This document shows positions 55,563 through 64,000 of a stretch of 64,000 nt of DNA, piece after piece. The notes under the pieces were generated by a model, which had not been told where the DNA came from, did no database searches, and was given only the letters and a program-made list of their open reading frames with translations. Source of the stretch: Endozoicomonas ascidiicola (lineage in GTDB: Bacteria > Pseudomonadota > Gammaproteobacteria > Pseudomonadales > Endozoicomonadaceae); NCBI RefSeq assembly GCF_001646945.1, contig NZ_LUTV01000006.1, forward strand, positions 84,695-148,694, written 5' to 3'. The translations under genes and the position numbers were made by a program. Positions within the stretch are counted from its first letter, which is position 1. Every line of letters begins with the position of its first letter.

Positions 55563-56957
55563 TTATTTATATTCTGGTAAATAGTCCCGATGAGCATTGA
55601 TAAGGTCGTCACACAGGTTAACAATCTGATCCATGGTTAACTCCGACGACGTATGTGGATCAAGCATGGCGGCGTGATAAATATGCTCTCTGCGTTGAGT
55701 CAGTGCTGCCTCTATGGTCAAATCCTGAACATTAATATTCGTTTGATTCAACGCAGCCAGTTGAGGCGGAAGTGCGCCCGCAAACGTCGGTGTAATGCCG
55801 TTTTGATCTGCAAGACAAGTGACTTCTACCACCGCATGTTCCGGCAGGTTAGTGATCAGCCCTTTATTCAGTACATTGCCTCCAAAGGTATACGGTGCAC
55901 CAGCTTCCATCGCCTCTAGCATATAGGACGCATACTCTTCAGAACGAGTGTGAGGCAAAGCATCACCTTTGCGCCAGGCTTGTAATAGGCCTTTAACCTC
56001 ATTAGCCGTACTTTCATCGAGCAACGTCATTAACTGCGATTCCATATCCTCAGTTAACATACCACCGAGTGCGGCTTCAATGCCCGCCCATAAATGCTCA
56101 TACTCTTCACAACGGCGAGGATATTCATCAAGGGGAATATTAAATCGCTCGATCAGCTCTGGCGCGGATGATTTGATAAAATAAGGGTTGTATTCTGCAT
56201 TGTGCTCGCTGGACTCTGTCACATAGTGACCAAAGCGCTTCATCAGCTCATAGCGAACCATGTCATTATGCTTACCCGTTTTACTGCGCGTTTCAGCCAT
56301 TTTTTTGATCTGCGGATACAGGTCTTCGCCATTACGGGTGATCTCCAACAACCAGGCCATATGATTGATACCAGCAATCTTCCACTTTACGCCTTCCACT
56401 GGAATATCCAGCGGCTTTAGCAGCTCAGGCACGCAACACTGTACGCTATGACACAAACCAACTGTTTTTACGTCAGTTGCCCTTAATATGGCGCCTGTAA
56501 CTATGGCCATAGGATTCGTGTAGTTCAGTAACCACGCTTTTGGGCACAGCTCCTGAATATCCCGGGCGATATCCAGCATGACCGGAATAGTACGAAGACC
56601 ACGGAAGATGCCGCCAATACCCAATGTATCGCCAATGGTCTGGCGTAAGCCATAGCGGGAAGGAATCTCAAAATCAATCACGGTCGCTGGTTTGTAACCA
56701 CCCACCTGAATAGCATTGAACACATAATCCGCCCCGTTTAGCGCTTCTCTACGATCAAGGTGTGTGGTAATGGTGGCTTTCGAACCAAATGAACGACTGA
56801 TTGCTTCCATAATCTGAGCGGTCTGCTCGAGCCGCTTCTGATCAATATCATGGAGAGCAAAATGACTGTCTTCTAATACCGGGCTGGACATACAATCACC
56901 AAGCAGGTTCTTGGCGAACACGGTACTTCCGGCACCAATCATGGTGATTTTTGGCAT
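55563..56957 (-). CDS. melA: Family GH4 alpha-galactosidase (MelA-like)
   Basis: A 464-residue enzyme. ITMIGAGSTVFAKNLLGD is the NAD+-binding fold; WLLNYTNPMAIVTGA and GLCHSVQ (Cys169-His170-Ser171) with GINHM form the Mn2+ and catalytic site. The CHS motif marks the alpha-galactosidase subgroup. It releases galactose from melibiose-like sugars by a redox/elimination route, in the cytoplasm. It is divergent from the AraC gene at 57040, whose product is a likely regulator. Confidence 0.93.
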   Translation of the reverse strand: MPKITMIGAGSTVFAKNLLGDCMSSPVLEDSHFALHDIDQKRLEQTAQIMEAISRSFGSKATITTHLDRREALNGADYVFNAIQVGGYKPATVIDFEIPSRYGLRQTIGDTLGIGGIFRGLRTIPVMLDIARDIQELCPKAWLLNYTNPMAIVTGAILRATDVKTVGLCHSVQCCVPELLKPLDIPVEGVKWKIAGINHMAWLLEITRNGEDLYPQIKKMAETRSKTGKHNDMVRYELMKRFGHYVTESSEHNAEYNPYFIKSSAPELIERFNIPLDEYPRRCEEYEHLWAGIEAALGGMLTEDMESQLMTLLDESTANEVKGLLQAWRKGDALPHTRSEEYASYMLEAMEAGAPYTFGGNVLNKGLITNLPEHAVVEVTCLADQNGITPTFAGALPPQLAALNQTNINVQDLTIEAALTQRREHIYHAAMLDPHTSSELTMDQIVNLCDDLINAHRDYLPEYK

Positions 56958-57039
56958 AACAATGACTCCCCAGTAAACGACATGTTTTATTTATAATGAT
57001 GGTCTGGTACTACTATAGGGAGCGGAAACCTCAGACTGA

Positions 57040-57978
57040 ATGGTGGAATGTCGGAAGATGTTGGCAAAAAGTCAGAATTACTACAGAACCACGCACACCC
57101 CAACAGAACATTATTTTGAAAAAACACCGTTCTGCGCCCAGGATATTATCCTCTATCACTGCGGTGAACATGTTCGATCCACAGCCAGTCATACCGCCAA
57201 CCCAAAAGATCATTTCCTGTTGCATGTCGTTTATGATGGCGGTGGTACACTTCAGCTGGATAACGCCAGCCATCAACAAACCATCGATGTGCAATCAGGC
57301 GATGTATTTCTAATCCGCCCTGACACCCATGCCCGATATCAGGGAGATAAAAACACCCCATGGTCTTACTGCTGGATTGGTATTCAAGGCCAACTTGCAG
57401 AAAGCATCCTTAATCATGCAGGGTTTGATAATCATCAGTCAGTTGTCCATTACTCCGATGCTCATCAGAATAAGCTGATTGATTCATTAAAAACATTGAT
57501 GAAAGCAACAGCACAGGAAAGGCACAACCCTCTATCACTTCTTAGCGAGGTCTACCGATTTCTTGGGTTAATGCAGCAAAACCAACCCGAACACAACCCA
57601 GTGCCAGTCTCCCCTCAGCGCAGTCATTATTATCTTGAACATGCTCACCAGTACATCAGCAAGCACTATGACCAGAAAGTGGCTCTGGATGACATTGCCT
57701 GCAACATTGGCATCAGCCGAAAACACCTGAGCAGCCTCTTTCGGGAGAAATACGGCCAGTCACTGAAGAGTTACCTCACCACCTTCAGAATGCGACGCGC
57801 CTGCGAACTATTACGACAGCAGCCACCCATCTCCGTCGAGGTGGTGGCATGCAGAGTGGGATATGACGATGTTCACGGGTTTTCCCGCATGTTTCGAAAA
57901 TACATGACTCTGTCACCCACTCAGTACCGCGATAACAGTAAGTGCATGACCTCTATCTGTAGTTCGGTATTACGATAA
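57040..57978 (+). CDS. AraC-family regulator divergent from the alpha-galactosidase
   Basis: A 312-residue protein with an N-terminal AraC-type cupin (DHFLLHVVYDGGGTLQLD, SGDVFLIRPDTHARYQGDKNTPWSYCWIGIQG) and two C-terminal helix-turn-helix units (VALDDIACNIGISRKHLSSLFREKYGQSLKSYL, then VACRVGYDDVHGFSRMFRKYMTLSPTQYR). The layout is that of MsmR/RafR sugar regulators. It shares the divergent region with melA; TATAAT at 56992 may be a -10. The start is not certain (57040 or 57058). It overlaps the TetR gene by 9 bases at the 3' end, on the opposite strand. Confidence 0.9.
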   Translation: MVECRKMLAKSQNYYRTTHTPTEHYFEKTPFCAQDIILYHCGEHVRSTASHTANPKDHFLLHVVYDGGGTLQLDNASHQQTIDVQSGDVFLIRPDTHARYQGDKNTPWSYCWIGIQGQLAESILNHAGFDNHQSVVHYSDAHQNKLIDSLKTLMKATAQERHNPLSLLSEVYRFLGLMQQNQPEHNPVPVSPQRSHYYLEHAHQYISKHYDQKVALDDIACNIGISRKHLSSLFREKYGQSLKSYLTTFRMRRACELLRQQPPISVEVVACRVGYDDVHGFSRMFRKYMTLSPTQYRDNSKCMTSICSSVLR

Positions 57979-58608
57979 TGATGAAAGCGTCTGACTCATA
58001 TTTCTCAATAACATTTTAAACGACGACAGCAGTTTTCTGCTCTCAGCCTCTTCCGTCATTAAACAAAGTCGGATGGTGTTTCCTGCCAGATGCGTCATCA
58101 GCAATGCATAGCTTTCCAGCTCTGCCAGCTTGCTCTCATCCACAAAAGGGGATAGTGCTTCCATAATGATACCCGCAGAATCGCGACTCACTTGAAGCTC
58201 ACTGTTATTCATGACTTTGTCAGAAGCCAGACCATACCAAATATCAGTAATCACCGGTTCTGATTTATACCACTCGTAATATTCATCCAACATTTGCTCA
58301 AGGGCATCAAAACCCTGATCCAGATTTTCAATACCCGACAGCGACACCCTAATCAACTCATTGGTGGTATCGATATATCGCTTATCCAGTGCCTGAAGAA
58401 TGGCCCGTTTGTTGGGAAAATACTGGTAAATCGAGCTTGGTGTGACCCCTGCCCGATCCGCCAGCTCGTGGATTTTTAAACCACCTGCCCCTTTTTCGCT
58501 GACGATATCGCGAGTGGCATTTAATATCGCATCCACCCGAGTTCTGCTTCGCTTCTGGCTTGGATTTCGACGAGCTTGTTTTTTAACAGGGGCGGCCGTT
58601 TCACTCAT
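57970..58608 (-). CDS. TetR-family regulator
   Basis: A 212-residue regulator. The N-terminal HTH is ILNATRDIVSEKGAGGLKIHELADRAGVTPSSIYQYFPNKRAILQAL. A ligand-binding helical domain follows. It lies 16 bases after the GH2 gene on the same strand, so both are in one operon. The shared palindrome before the GH2 and GH1 genes is its most likely operator. The ligand is unknown, probably a sugar or glycoside. Confidence 0.9.
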   Translation of the reverse strand: MSETAAPVKKQARRNPSQKRSRTRVDAILNATRDIVSEKGAGGLKIHELADRAGVTPSSIYQYFPNKRAILQALDKRYIDTTNELIRVSLSGIENLDQGFDALEQMLDEYYEWYKSEPVITDIWYGLASDKVMNNSELQVSRDSAGIIMEALSPFVDESKLAELESYALLMTHLAGNTIRLCLMTEEAESRKLLSSFKMLLRNMSQTLSSLS

Positions 58609-58624
58609 AAGTTAACGTTCTCAA

Positions 58625-61114
58625 TTATTCTGCCAGAGCTTCCAGCTGAGGCTTCACTGTTTGTGGTGATATATATGATGGTAAATGTGGTGATAAATCT
58701 ACACGTCCTGTGACTGTGAGTCGATGTTCAACTTCACCAAAACGCTCATTACTAATGTTTACCAACCCTTCGCCACTTAAACCGGTAGTTTTCACCCAAA
58801 ATGCCACTCCTCCGCCAACCAGAGCAATATGCCCCGGCCCAATGACTTCGATAGGTCCCTTGGTTGAAATCGACAACACATCATTGGCATAGGGCATAAC
58901 ATTGTCGCCTTCATCGACACATCGAACCACAAAGCGGGTGACATCGTAAGTTGCCTCTTCCTGCAAGGCTGTATCGTCTACCTGAACATCCAATCGCTGC
59001 TCAAAGGACTGCAAACAACTCTGCTCACAGACCTTCTGATTATTCTGGTAACCCTCTATTCGAAAAGTTGTTGCCGAGTCACCCCAGCCGCCAACGTATT
59101 TACTGTAAAGTGCCACGCCATCACTGAGCTGCATTCGGTTCTTTTTTAATAGATACAGCATTTTCAGTTTGCTCATCAAAGGCAGGCTTTCAATACCAAC
59201 CCTGCCAACTTCAATGAGAATTTCTTTTATCAGTCGACTGTCTTTTTTACTGAACGTCTCATTTTCTTCTATCAGATTGCCAATCAGGTTATCAATAATA
59301 ATGGGCGGATTGGGTACATGGGGATACTGCTTCCTGGCCGGATAAAACGTCTCGATGAATTGGTCATTCTTATAGAGTTTTATGTATTCACAGTTCGTGA
59401 ACACATGCACATCACTTAATTCACTGCCCGGATAATCCCCCATCCGCATATTGCTCAACACCTGCAAATAGGGTGTTTCATTTTGCTGAGCCGCATAAGT
59501 TGCCGCGGCATACTTTGGAATACGGAACATATCCATCACACCGTGGTAACAGATGCGATCACCACTGCCAAAATCTTTATGGGTGTTGTAATCAAACATG
59601 CACCAGCCAATGGCACCGCTGATACCATCGTCGGCATACATGGCATCCAAAACCCTCAGGTGTCTCAGTGCGTGCTCTAATCGATGCTCTTGAGAATCAA
59701 AGGATTTGGTTGGGAACATATGCCCATTGTGTTCCGTCACCAAATAGGGAGCTTTATGGCCGATAACCGATTCGGGCTTGTCCAGCCCTCGCGTTTGTCC
59801 ATTATGGACAAAGTCATTGTAGGTGTAGACATCCTCAATAAGATGGCTGTCTTTACGACAACGGACACCGCCCGTTGGTCGTGTATCGTCCAACGTTTTG
59901 GCGATACGCTGGGTCATCTCATAGAGTTCATCACAATCTTCGGATTCATTAATTCGGACACCCCAGATAAAAATGCTGGGCCGATTCCAATCCCGGCGAA
60001 TCATCTCTTTCACATGCTGTCGTGTAATATCCCACCACTCACCTTTGTCACCAATGTGCTGCCAACCCGGAATTTCATTAAACACCAGCAAACCCAGCTC
60101 ATCGCAACGATCCAGAAAATGTTGACTTTGGGGATAATGAGAAAGTCGCACCGTATTCAGCCCCAGCTCATGCTTCAGAATCTCAGCATCTTTATACTGG
60201 GCACGCTTTGGCATGGCATAGCCCACATACGGAAAGGACTGGTGTCGGTTTAAACCGCAAATCTTCAGTGGCTGGCCATTCAGATAAAAACCATTCACCC
60301 GGAATTCCACTTCACGAAAACCAAAACGATACTGACTCTTATCCAACAATAATCCGTTGTCGTACAACTGGATAACCAGGTCATACAAGTGTGGATTCTC
60401 GGTGTCCCAAAGCTCAACATTTTCTATCTTTTGTTGTATTTCAACCTGCTGAGTTAGCTCGCCATTCAGCAAAACAACACTTTGAAACTGATCCACAAGA
60501 AGATCGTTTTTCATTAGGGAGCACTGAGCCGTGATCGCTGAATTTAATCCAGTTTTATTCTCAAGATAGAGATCCAAATCCAACAATTTTTCAGTATTGA
60601 GTACATTCCGGGTTCGAACATGGCAGTTCTCGACCATCACCGGGCCGGTAAACTCCATCCAGACTTCCCGGTAAATCCCCCCGTAGGTCAGATAATCTAC
60701 TACATAACCAAAGGGTGGGATCTCTTTGCGCTCGCGGGAGTCCACATAAACCACCAGCTGGTTATCCTTGCCATATTTTAAATAGCGGGAAACATCGACG
60801 TTGAACGGCGTATAACCACCTTTGTGTTCCGTCACAAAATAGCCATTAAGGAAAAGGCGAGCATAGGTCATCACCCCTTCAAAATGCAGAATTGCGGGCT
60901 GACCTTTTAGGTAAGATTCGACGTGAAGTGTCTTACGGTAACAACTTTCAAACTGATAGCTTTTTTCATCGAAGTTGTTGTAAGGCAGCTCTTTATTAGT
61001 GTGGGGAATCTGCACAAGCCCAAAGGTGCTGTCATCATAAGCCGGCGATATAAATTCTTCTTTAAAATCGGGGCAAAACTTCCAGTCAAAATTAAGGTGC
61101 TGGATGACTCTCAT
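58625..61114 (-). CDS. Family GH2 beta-galactosidase-type glycosidase
   Basis: An 829-residue enzyme. The sugar-binding domain (FEGVMTYARLFLNGYFVTEHKGGYTPFNVDVS) is followed by the TIM barrel with GLNRHQSFP, GVRINESED (acid/base Glu in the NES block where NEN or NES is usual), and VTEHNGHM (nucleophile Glu). DYLTYGGIYREVW is the GH2 hallmark. It may act on beta-galactosides, beta-glucuronides or related sugars; the exact one is not certain. AGGTGA precedes the ATG. Shares the palindrome with GH1. Confidence 0.88.
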   Translation of the reverse strand: MRVIQHLNFDWKFCPDFKEEFISPAYDDSTFGLVQIPHTNKELPYNNFDEKSYQFESCYRKTLHVESYLKGQPAILHFEGVMTYARLFLNGYFVTEHKGGYTPFNVDVSRYLKYGKDNQLVVYVDSRERKEIPPFGYVVDYLTYGGIYREVWMEFTGPVMVENCHVRTRNVLNTEKLLDLDLYLENKTGLNSAITAQCSLMKNDLLVDQFQSVVLLNGELTQQVEIQQKIENVELWDTENPHLYDLVIQLYDNGLLLDKSQYRFGFREVEFRVNGFYLNGQPLKICGLNRHQSFPYVGYAMPKRAQYKDAEILKHELGLNTVRLSHYPQSQHFLDRCDELGLLVFNEIPGWQHIGDKGEWWDITRQHVKEMIRRDWNRPSIFIWGVRINESEDCDELYEMTQRIAKTLDDTRPTGGVRCRKDSHLIEDVYTYNDFVHNGQTRGLDKPESVIGHKAPYLVTEHNGHMFPTKSFDSQEHRLEHALRHLRVLDAMYADDGISGAIGWCMFDYNTHKDFGSGDRICYHGVMDMFRIPKYAAATYAAQQNETPYLQVLSNMRMGDYPGSELSDVHVFTNCEYIKLYKNDQFIETFYPARKQYPHVPNPPIIIDNLIGNLIEENETFSKKDSRLIKEILIEVGRVGIESLPLMSKLKMLYLLKKNRMQLSDGVALYSKYVGGWGDSATTFRIEGYQNNQKVCEQSCLQSFEQRLDVQVDDTALQEEATYDVTRFVVRCVDEGDNVMPYANDVLSISTKGPIEVIGPGHIALVGGGVAFWVKTTGLSGEGLVNISNERFGEVEHRLTVTGRVDLSPHLPSYISPQTVKPQLEALAE

Positions 61115-61196
61115 TTCTCACCTGCCATGGTACTTACTTTATAAAATTTTTATCCCATTAATACTCGGGGAAATGTGTCATGATATCAACACAAAC

Positions 61197-61214
61197 ATGA
61201 ATATTATTCAGGTT
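61197..61214 (+). promoter_or_regulatory. Shared palindromic operator upstream of the GH2 gene
   Basis: ATGAATATTATTCAGGTT, identical to the site at 55542-55559 (opposite strand). Next to it on the leftward strand is GTTTGTGTTGATATCAT, matching GTTTATATTGACATTAT next to the GH1 site. It lies about 85 bases before the GH2 start codon. Confidence 0.6.
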
Positions 61215-61359
61215 ACTAATAATTAGACCTTTCGCAACTGAACTTAGCAACCAATAGATTCACGTAAATCCTCTCTCTACTGCTGGTTCAAAACACCGTT
61301 TCCCGCTAACATCACCACCAGTAGTAAGGATATGAAAATAACAACCGGCAGTACAAACC

Positions 61360-62427
61360 ATGACCGAATACTTAATGCCTGCAAAGTATGCCCGTTTGAT
61401 TCTCAGGGTTGCCCAGGAGCAGGGTTACGATGTTCATGAGTTGATTGAAGATGCAGGGCTGTCGTTTAATCCGCTGGAGTTAGCGCCGGATGAAAGTTTT
61501 GAAATACCCACATTGACGTTCAGCAAACTGTTTCGCCGCATCTCCGATATTTTACAAGATGAAGCTTTTGGCCTCGGCACCGATTTTAAAGTACCTCCTG
61601 GCACTTTCCGAATTCTCTGTTACACCATCATTCACTGCAACACGTTACGAAAAGCCATGGATCGAGCCACTGAGTTTGCATCTATGATTTACGGCTTCCA
61701 TGGTCTTAACATCAAACCTGTGCCTCCTTATAAGCAACAAAAAGGCAGTGATGATGCCACACTGGTTTATTCCACTGCTGCGAACCAATTCAACTCGGAT
61801 ATCAACCTGGAAAAACAGCTGCAAATTGTTAACAGCCTCTCCATGTGGCACCGATTCTGCTGTTGGCTGATTGGTAGCCAGATTATCATTAAGCAGGTGA
61901 ATCTGATGGGACCACCTCAAAACGATTTTATTGGCCATCGATATTTCGACTGTCCGGTTGTCTTTGGACAGCAGGAAAACGCTCTGATTATCAATGCATC
62001 TGTTCTCGAAGCGCCTCTTATCCACAACGAAGAGTCTCTGGAGACTTTCCTGCAAACCGCTCCCTACAAGTTATTGATTATCGAAGAAGAGCAAAATTCC
62101 GAAAGCATCACTGATCGCATCCACGCCATTCTTGGGAACAATTTTGCCAGAAGCTTACCAACCTTTGATGAAATGGCTGAACTACTGAATATGTCATCAA
62201 GAACCTTCCGCCGACGCCTTGAAAATGAAGGTACGACCTATCAAAAGGTGAAAGATGAACACCGTCGGGATGCCGCGATTGAGTACCTCAACCGGACCCA
62301 CTTGACGATTAATTCCATTGCAGCCCTAATGGGGTACGATGAACCCAGCGCTTTTCATCGTTCTTTTAAAAAGTGGACGGATATGACACCGGGTGAATTC
62401 AGGAAGCAAAAGCAGTCTACTCTTTAA
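61360..62427 (+). CDS. AraC-family regulator with OruR/ArgR-like sensor domain
   Basis: A 355-residue regulator. The N-terminal 200 residues form an arabinose-binding-like domain of the OruR type (LIEDAGLSFNPLELAPDESFEIPTLTFSKLFRRISD, TFRILCYTIIHCNTLRKAMDRATEF). The C-terminal HTH pair ends INSIAALMGYDEPSAFHRSFKKWTDMTPGEFRK. Target genes are unknown; it reads away from the GH2 gene. An IS is inserted exactly at its stop codon, so the end of the frame is unchanged. Confidence 0.9.
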   Translation: MTEYLMPAKYARLILRVAQEQGYDVHELIEDAGLSFNPLELAPDESFEIPTLTFSKLFRRISDILQDEAFGLGTDFKVPPGTFRILCYTIIHCNTLRKAMDRATEFASMIYGFHGLNIKPVPPYKQQKGSDDATLVYSTAANQFNSDINLEKQLQIVNSLSMWHRFCCWLIGSQIIIKQVNLMGPPQNDFIGHRYFDCPVVFGQQENALIINASVLEAPLIHNEESLETFLQTAPYKLLIIEEEQNSESITDRIHAILGNNFARSLPTFDEMAELLNMSSRTFRRRLENEGTTYQKVKDEHRRDAAIEYLNRTHLTINSIAALMGYDEPSAFHRSFKKWTDMTPGEFRKQKQSTL

Positions 62428-62429
62428 AA

Positions 62430-63827
62430 GGGTGCTCTCTCTGAATAATTGAAACAAAAGAACTTCAATTGTACGACTATTATAAGAGACCGCTTTCCAT
62501 AATAGACTCCGCCATGCCTGCTTCAATTGTGTCCAGCAATCGTGAAAAAATCGTTCTACAGATAGAGATCCCTATCGAAGCAGGCAATATGCTTGATCTT
62601 GAAAATAGTCTGCAAAAAACACTTAACGATGCTGGACAACTAGGGACTCAAGAGCTGCTTGGCCTCTTTGAACCAGCCAATAAAGAACCCATTGTCGTCA
62701 ATAAACAAAAGTGGAGTTATAAGGGTAAAGTTCTGAAACACTATGAGTCCATGTATGGGAAAATACCTTTCAAACGTTCCGTCTATCAGGGAGTCAGAGG
62801 TGGTGTCACACTGTCGCCTTTAGATATAGATGCAGGCATTGTCGGATCAGCCACTCCTAAATTTGCAAAATCTCTCGCATGGAAGTATAGCCAAATGCCT
62901 GCCCCGGCAGTAAAAGAGGATTTCGAGGCTAATCATCAGAGAACACTCTCAAACTCCTACATCAAGCATCTATCTGACCGGGTTGGTGCCCTCATTGAAG
63001 AGCATTCCGATGCTGACCATGACTATGACCTTCCTCAACTTGATAAGCCCGTATCAACGGTAGCCATTGGGCTGGATGGCACCTGTATGTTGCTTTGTGA
63101 AGAAGGCTGGCGTGAAGCCATGTGCGGAACATTAAGTCTTTATTCAGCTGATGGTGACAGGTTGCACACGATCTATATCGGAAGTGCCCCGGAGTATGGA
63201 AAAGAAAGCTTCCTCACAAAATTAAACGACGAAATAACAGCGTTAAAGCAGAAATACCCTCAGGTAACTTATATCGGCGTTGCTGATGGCGCGAAAGAAA
63301 ACTGGCGCTTTTTAAAACAGCATACTTCAGGACAGATACTCGACTTTTACCACGCCTCGGAATATCTAGGAGGTGTGGCGGAAGCACTCTTCCCAACTAG
63401 CAAAGCCAAGCGAAAACTGTGGCTTGAAGACAGGCTCCACTGCTTAAAACACAAGCGCGGGGGTGCTAAAAAGATCCTGCATGAGATTGAGTCAGCAGAG
63501 CTGCCTAAGAAAACCACTGCCCTAATAGAGAAGCGTTATAAAGCGGTAACCTACTTCACCAACAACCATCAGCTGATGAATTATCATCAAGCTATTAAAC
63601 GACACTGGCCAATAGGTTCAGGGGTGACGGAAGCGGCTTGCAAGACATTGGTCAAACAAAGGCTTTGTTCCTCAGGCATGCGATGGAAAGCAACCGGAGC
63701 AGAAGTGCTTCTGAATACAAGATCACTGATTCAAAGTAAGGGCCGATGGGAACAGCTTTGGACGAACATCCTCTCTGGCAAGCAGAAAGTGGACTTATGA
63801 GTCAGTTATCAGACTGAGAGAGCACCC
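62430..63827. mobile_element. ISKra4-type insertion sequence, complete
   Basis: A 1398-bp element with ends GGGTGCTCTCTC and GAGAGAGCACCC (12-bp perfect inverted repeats) and TTTAAAA on both sides as a 7-bp target duplication. It carries one transposase gene. The intact ends, duplication and frame suggest a recent insertion. Confidence 0.9.
62514..63800 (+). CDS. ISKra4 family transposase
   Basis: About 428 residues. IGLDGTCMLLCEEGW, VTYIGVADGAKENWRFL, LDFYHASEYLGGVAEALF and HWPIGSGVTEAACKTLVKQRLCSSGMRWK carry the DDE-type catalytic residues of the ISKra4 (ISAzba1-like) group. It catalyses movement of the surrounding element. ATG 62514 (MPASIVSSNREKIVLQ) is preferred over the TTG at 62469. 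No stop or frameshift is seen, so it should be active. Confidence 0.9.
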   Translation: MPASIVSSNREKIVLQIEIPIEAGNMLDLENSLQKTLNDAGQLGTQELLGLFEPANKEPIVVNKQKWSYKGKVLKHYESMYGKIPFKRSVYQGVRGGVTLSPLDIDAGIVGSATPKFAKSLAWKYSQMPAPAVKEDFEANHQRTLSNSYIKHLSDRVGALIEEHSDADHDYDLPQLDKPVSTVAIGLDGTCMLLCEEGWREAMCGTLSLYSADGDRLHTIYIGSAPEYGKESFLTKLNDEITALKQKYPQVTYIGVADGAKENWRFLKQHTSGQILDFYHASEYLGGVAEALFPTSKAKRKLWLEDRLHCLKHKRGGAKKILHEIESAELPKKTTALIEKRYKAVTYFTNNHQLMNYHQAIKRHWPIGSGVTEAACKTLVKQRLCSSGMRWKATGAEVLLNTRSLIQSKGRWEQLWTNILSGKQKVDL

Positions 63828-63912
63828 TTTAAAAATCTGTTATTTGAAGCAATCCCCATCATTGGTATTTAATGGAAACTCTGAAGCAAGGTTGTATTTT
63901 AACAACTTGAAT

Positions 63913-63999
63913 TCAAGTAATAAATACATAACCCATAACTTTTCTTACATCAATCCCAGTTAACTCTTTGAAAGCCTCATAAGGTGTTTTGTAGTCAAG
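63913..63999 (-). CDS. C-terminal end of a transposase, gene continues beyond the window
   Basis: The leftward frame entering at the right edge reads LDYKTPYEAFKELTGIDVRK and stops at TGA 63913. LDYKTPYEAF is a common C-terminal block of IS30/IS3/IS481-type DDE transposases (compare GYKTPYEVF). Family is uncertain because only 28 codons are visible. Confidence 0.5.
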   Translation of the reverse strand, partial: LDYKTPYEAFKELTGIDVRKVMGYVFIT

Positions 64000-64000
64000 G

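Overview
The window is a 64-kb stretch of a gammaproteobacterial chromosome. The genes suggest a marine, animal-associated member of the Oceanospirillales, and Endozoicomonas-like is my best guess. The reasons are an NhaD-type Na+/H+ antiporter, a Pseudomonas-type dapD, Pseudomonas-like putrescine genes, an ankyrin-repeat protein with a nuclear-localisation-like patch, a sialidase and galactosidase locus, and many small non-autonomous transposon-like elements (MITEs). The genus is an inference from gene content; there is no rRNA, tRNA or CRISPR array in the window.

Layout. 1-4.6 kb: possible host-interaction genes (a truncated phospholipase C-like gene, a PagL-type lipid A deacylase, and a nucleotidyltransferase-like/ankyrin protein). 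4.7-18.8 kb: mostly housekeeping and stress genes (nhaD, a YbaK-like deacylase, a pentapeptide-repeat K+ channel, DUF1499, YffB, dapD, a PlsC-like acyltransferase, an RhtB/MocR pair, an SMR exporter, a DJ-1-like protein, and fumC divergent from a small gene across a Fur box). 19.1-32.2 kb: a putrescine uptake and breakdown locus: puuB and puuC leftward; an omega-aminotransferase, puuD, puuA, spuC, potFGHI and a PuuR-like regulator rightward. 32.2-35.6 kb: an AT-rich accessory island with unknown proteins, a partial gene duplication, gene remnants and three or four MITEs, one of which has split a gene. 35.7-44.6 kb: a copper P-type ATPase, an OmpR-type two-component system and an mglBAC-like galactose/glucose ABC transporter. 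44.6-49.4 kb: miscellaneous genes separated by MITEs. 48.9-61.1 kb: a DUF411 copper-linked protein and a leftward glycan locus (two GPH-type transporters around a membrane-anchored sialidase, GH1, GH4, GH2, with AraC and TetR regulators). 61.3-64 kb: an AraC regulator, an intact ISKra4-type insertion sequence and the edge of another transposase.

How the genes fit together. The putrescine locus holds both known routes: PuuA-PuuB-PuuC-PuuD through gamma-glutamyl intermediates, and direct SpuC transamination, next to its own PotFGHI importer. The glycan locus looks suited to removing sialic acid, galactose and other sugars from host glycans; GH1 and GH2 share an 18-bp palindromic upstream element followed at the same distance by a TTGA(C/T)A hexamer, so they are probably co-regulated.

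Most notable findings. (i) The leftward protein at 1.66-4.56 kb combines a nucleotidyltransferase-like core, a Lys/Arg-rich patch and ankyrin-like repeats. (ii) A 186-bp insertion at 35.19-35.38 kb with a TA target duplication interrupts a gene, and its removal in silico restores one 258-codon reading frame. (iii) The same types of small elements truncate a MerR-type regulator, supply the stop codon of the GH1 gene, and flank a methyltransferase gene on both sides.
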